Shown: positions 63,710 through 64,000 of the stretch, piece by piece
Layout of the letters: every line of letters starts with the position of its first letter
Position numbering within the stretch: position 1 is the stretch's first letter
Assembly (NCBI GenBank): GCA_021203365.1
Contig: JAJQBI010000030.1
Coordinates: forward strand, 1-64,000
Reading direction: 5' to 3'
DNA length: 64,000 bases
Source of the DNA: Clostridiales bacterium
Lineage (GTDB): Bacteria; Bacillota; Clostridia; Lachnospirales; Lachnospiraceae
Made by a program: the position numbers and the translations under genes
Notes under the pieces: generated by a model
What the model was told of the DNA's origin: nothing
The model's database searches: none
What the model saw: the letters and a program-made list of their open reading frames with translations, nothing else

Positions 63710-64000
63710 TCACACATTCAGCTTTAACTGTACCTCTTCTTCCGCCTCCGCCTTAAAATCTGCCATACGGACGGGGTCCATCCCCGGCAGATCCTCCAGA
63801 CTGTGCACGCCGAAGGTTCGCAGAAATTCCTCCGTGGTCCCGAAAAGAATGGGACGTCCCGGAGCATCCAGCCGGCCAAGCTCCTTCACCAGGCCGAATT
63901 CCACCAGCTTGTTCACCGCGTGATCGCTTTTTACTCCCCGGATTTTCTCGATTTCCACCTTGGTCACCGGCTGTTTATAGGCAATAATGGACAGCGTTTC
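63710..64000 (-). CDS. scpB: Segregation and condensation protein B (3' part)
   Basis: A partial gene: the frame runs off the right edge, and the visible 96 codons include [32 protein letters not shown] and [30 protein letters not shown], the second winged-helix domain of ScpB. ScpB dimers bind ScpA and with SMC (45.4-49.0 kb here) form condensin. It ends 27 bases before the phospholipase-like gene. Confidence 0.96.
   Translation of the reverse strand, partial: ETLSIIAYKQPVTKVEIEKIRGVKSDHAVNKLVEFGLVKELGRLDAPGRPILFGTTEEFLRTFGVHSLEDLPGMDPVRMADFKAEAEEEVQLKLNV

Overview
The window reads as chromosomal core from a moderately GC-rich, spore-forming member of the Clostridia, most likely a Lachnospiraceae-type gut anaerobe. 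This is inferred from the T-box-controlled pheST, a SpoIID protein, the plsX-acpP-rnc-smc-ftsY block, an scpB-dacF neighbourhood, a biotin-dependent Na+-pump operon, ATP-type PEP carboxykinase and anaerobic cobalt insertion (CbiK). Genes are dense, and almost all have an AGGAGG-like ribosome site. No phage, CRISPR array, rRNA or insertion sequence was seen.

Layout. 1-2.8 kb: glycogen-debranching enzyme after a gene-free 5' stretch. 2.9-6.8 kb: pheT and pheS behind a complete tRNA-Phe T-box leader. 6.9-11.5 kb: YihY membrane protein, SpoIID, a Uma2 endonuclease-fold protein, aldose epimerase, and a structured small RNA (probably 6S). 11.5-16.4 kb: pckA, dgt, thrC, tRNA-Pro. 16.7-21.5 kb: leuD-leuC, larE, ilvC-ilvN. 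21.6-25.1 kb: a phosphatase-like protein without its catalytic cysteine, tRNA-Leu, lysA and a rhomboid-like protein. 25.3-27.6 kb: aroC and a beta-propeller lactonase. 27.7-35.2 kb: a tetrapyrrole operon (hemA, sirC, hemC, cobA-hemD, hemB, hemL) with divergent cbiK, together making cobalt-sirohydrochlorin from glutamyl-tRNA. 35.3-39.7 kb: a giant one-piece ABC exporter and a small metallopeptidase. 40-43.1 kb: a MerR regulator, a short-chain dehydrogenase and an MFS carrier, with a MerR-type promoter between regulator and dehydrogenase. 43.2-55.6 kb: ilvA, ftsY, smc, rnc, acpP, plsX, a NUDIX hydrolase, rpsA, ispH, cmk and a flavoprotein. 55.8-61.1 kb: an oxaloacetate/methylmalonyl-CoA carboxyltransferase sodium-pump operon. 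61.4-64 kb: dacF, a frameshifted zinc phospholipase-like gene and the 3' part of scpB.

The observations most worth a second look are: (i) dispersed palindromic intergenic repeats, one family with five recognisable copies, two of which bracket larE in inverted orientation; (ii) a 194-bp nested palindrome beside tRNA-Pro whose motif recurs elsewhere; (iii) a sharply AT-rich 3' half of ispH, suggesting a mosaic gene; (iv) a Cys-to-Gly change in the phosphatase signature; (v) a frameshift in a T6G run that is also a canonical -1 slippery heptamer; (vi) the MerR-SDR-MFS module; and (vii) a roughly 790-residue extracellular domain with internal repeats in the ABC exporter. No wholly new multi-gene system is evident. 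The repeats and the MerR module are the best candidates for undescribed biology.
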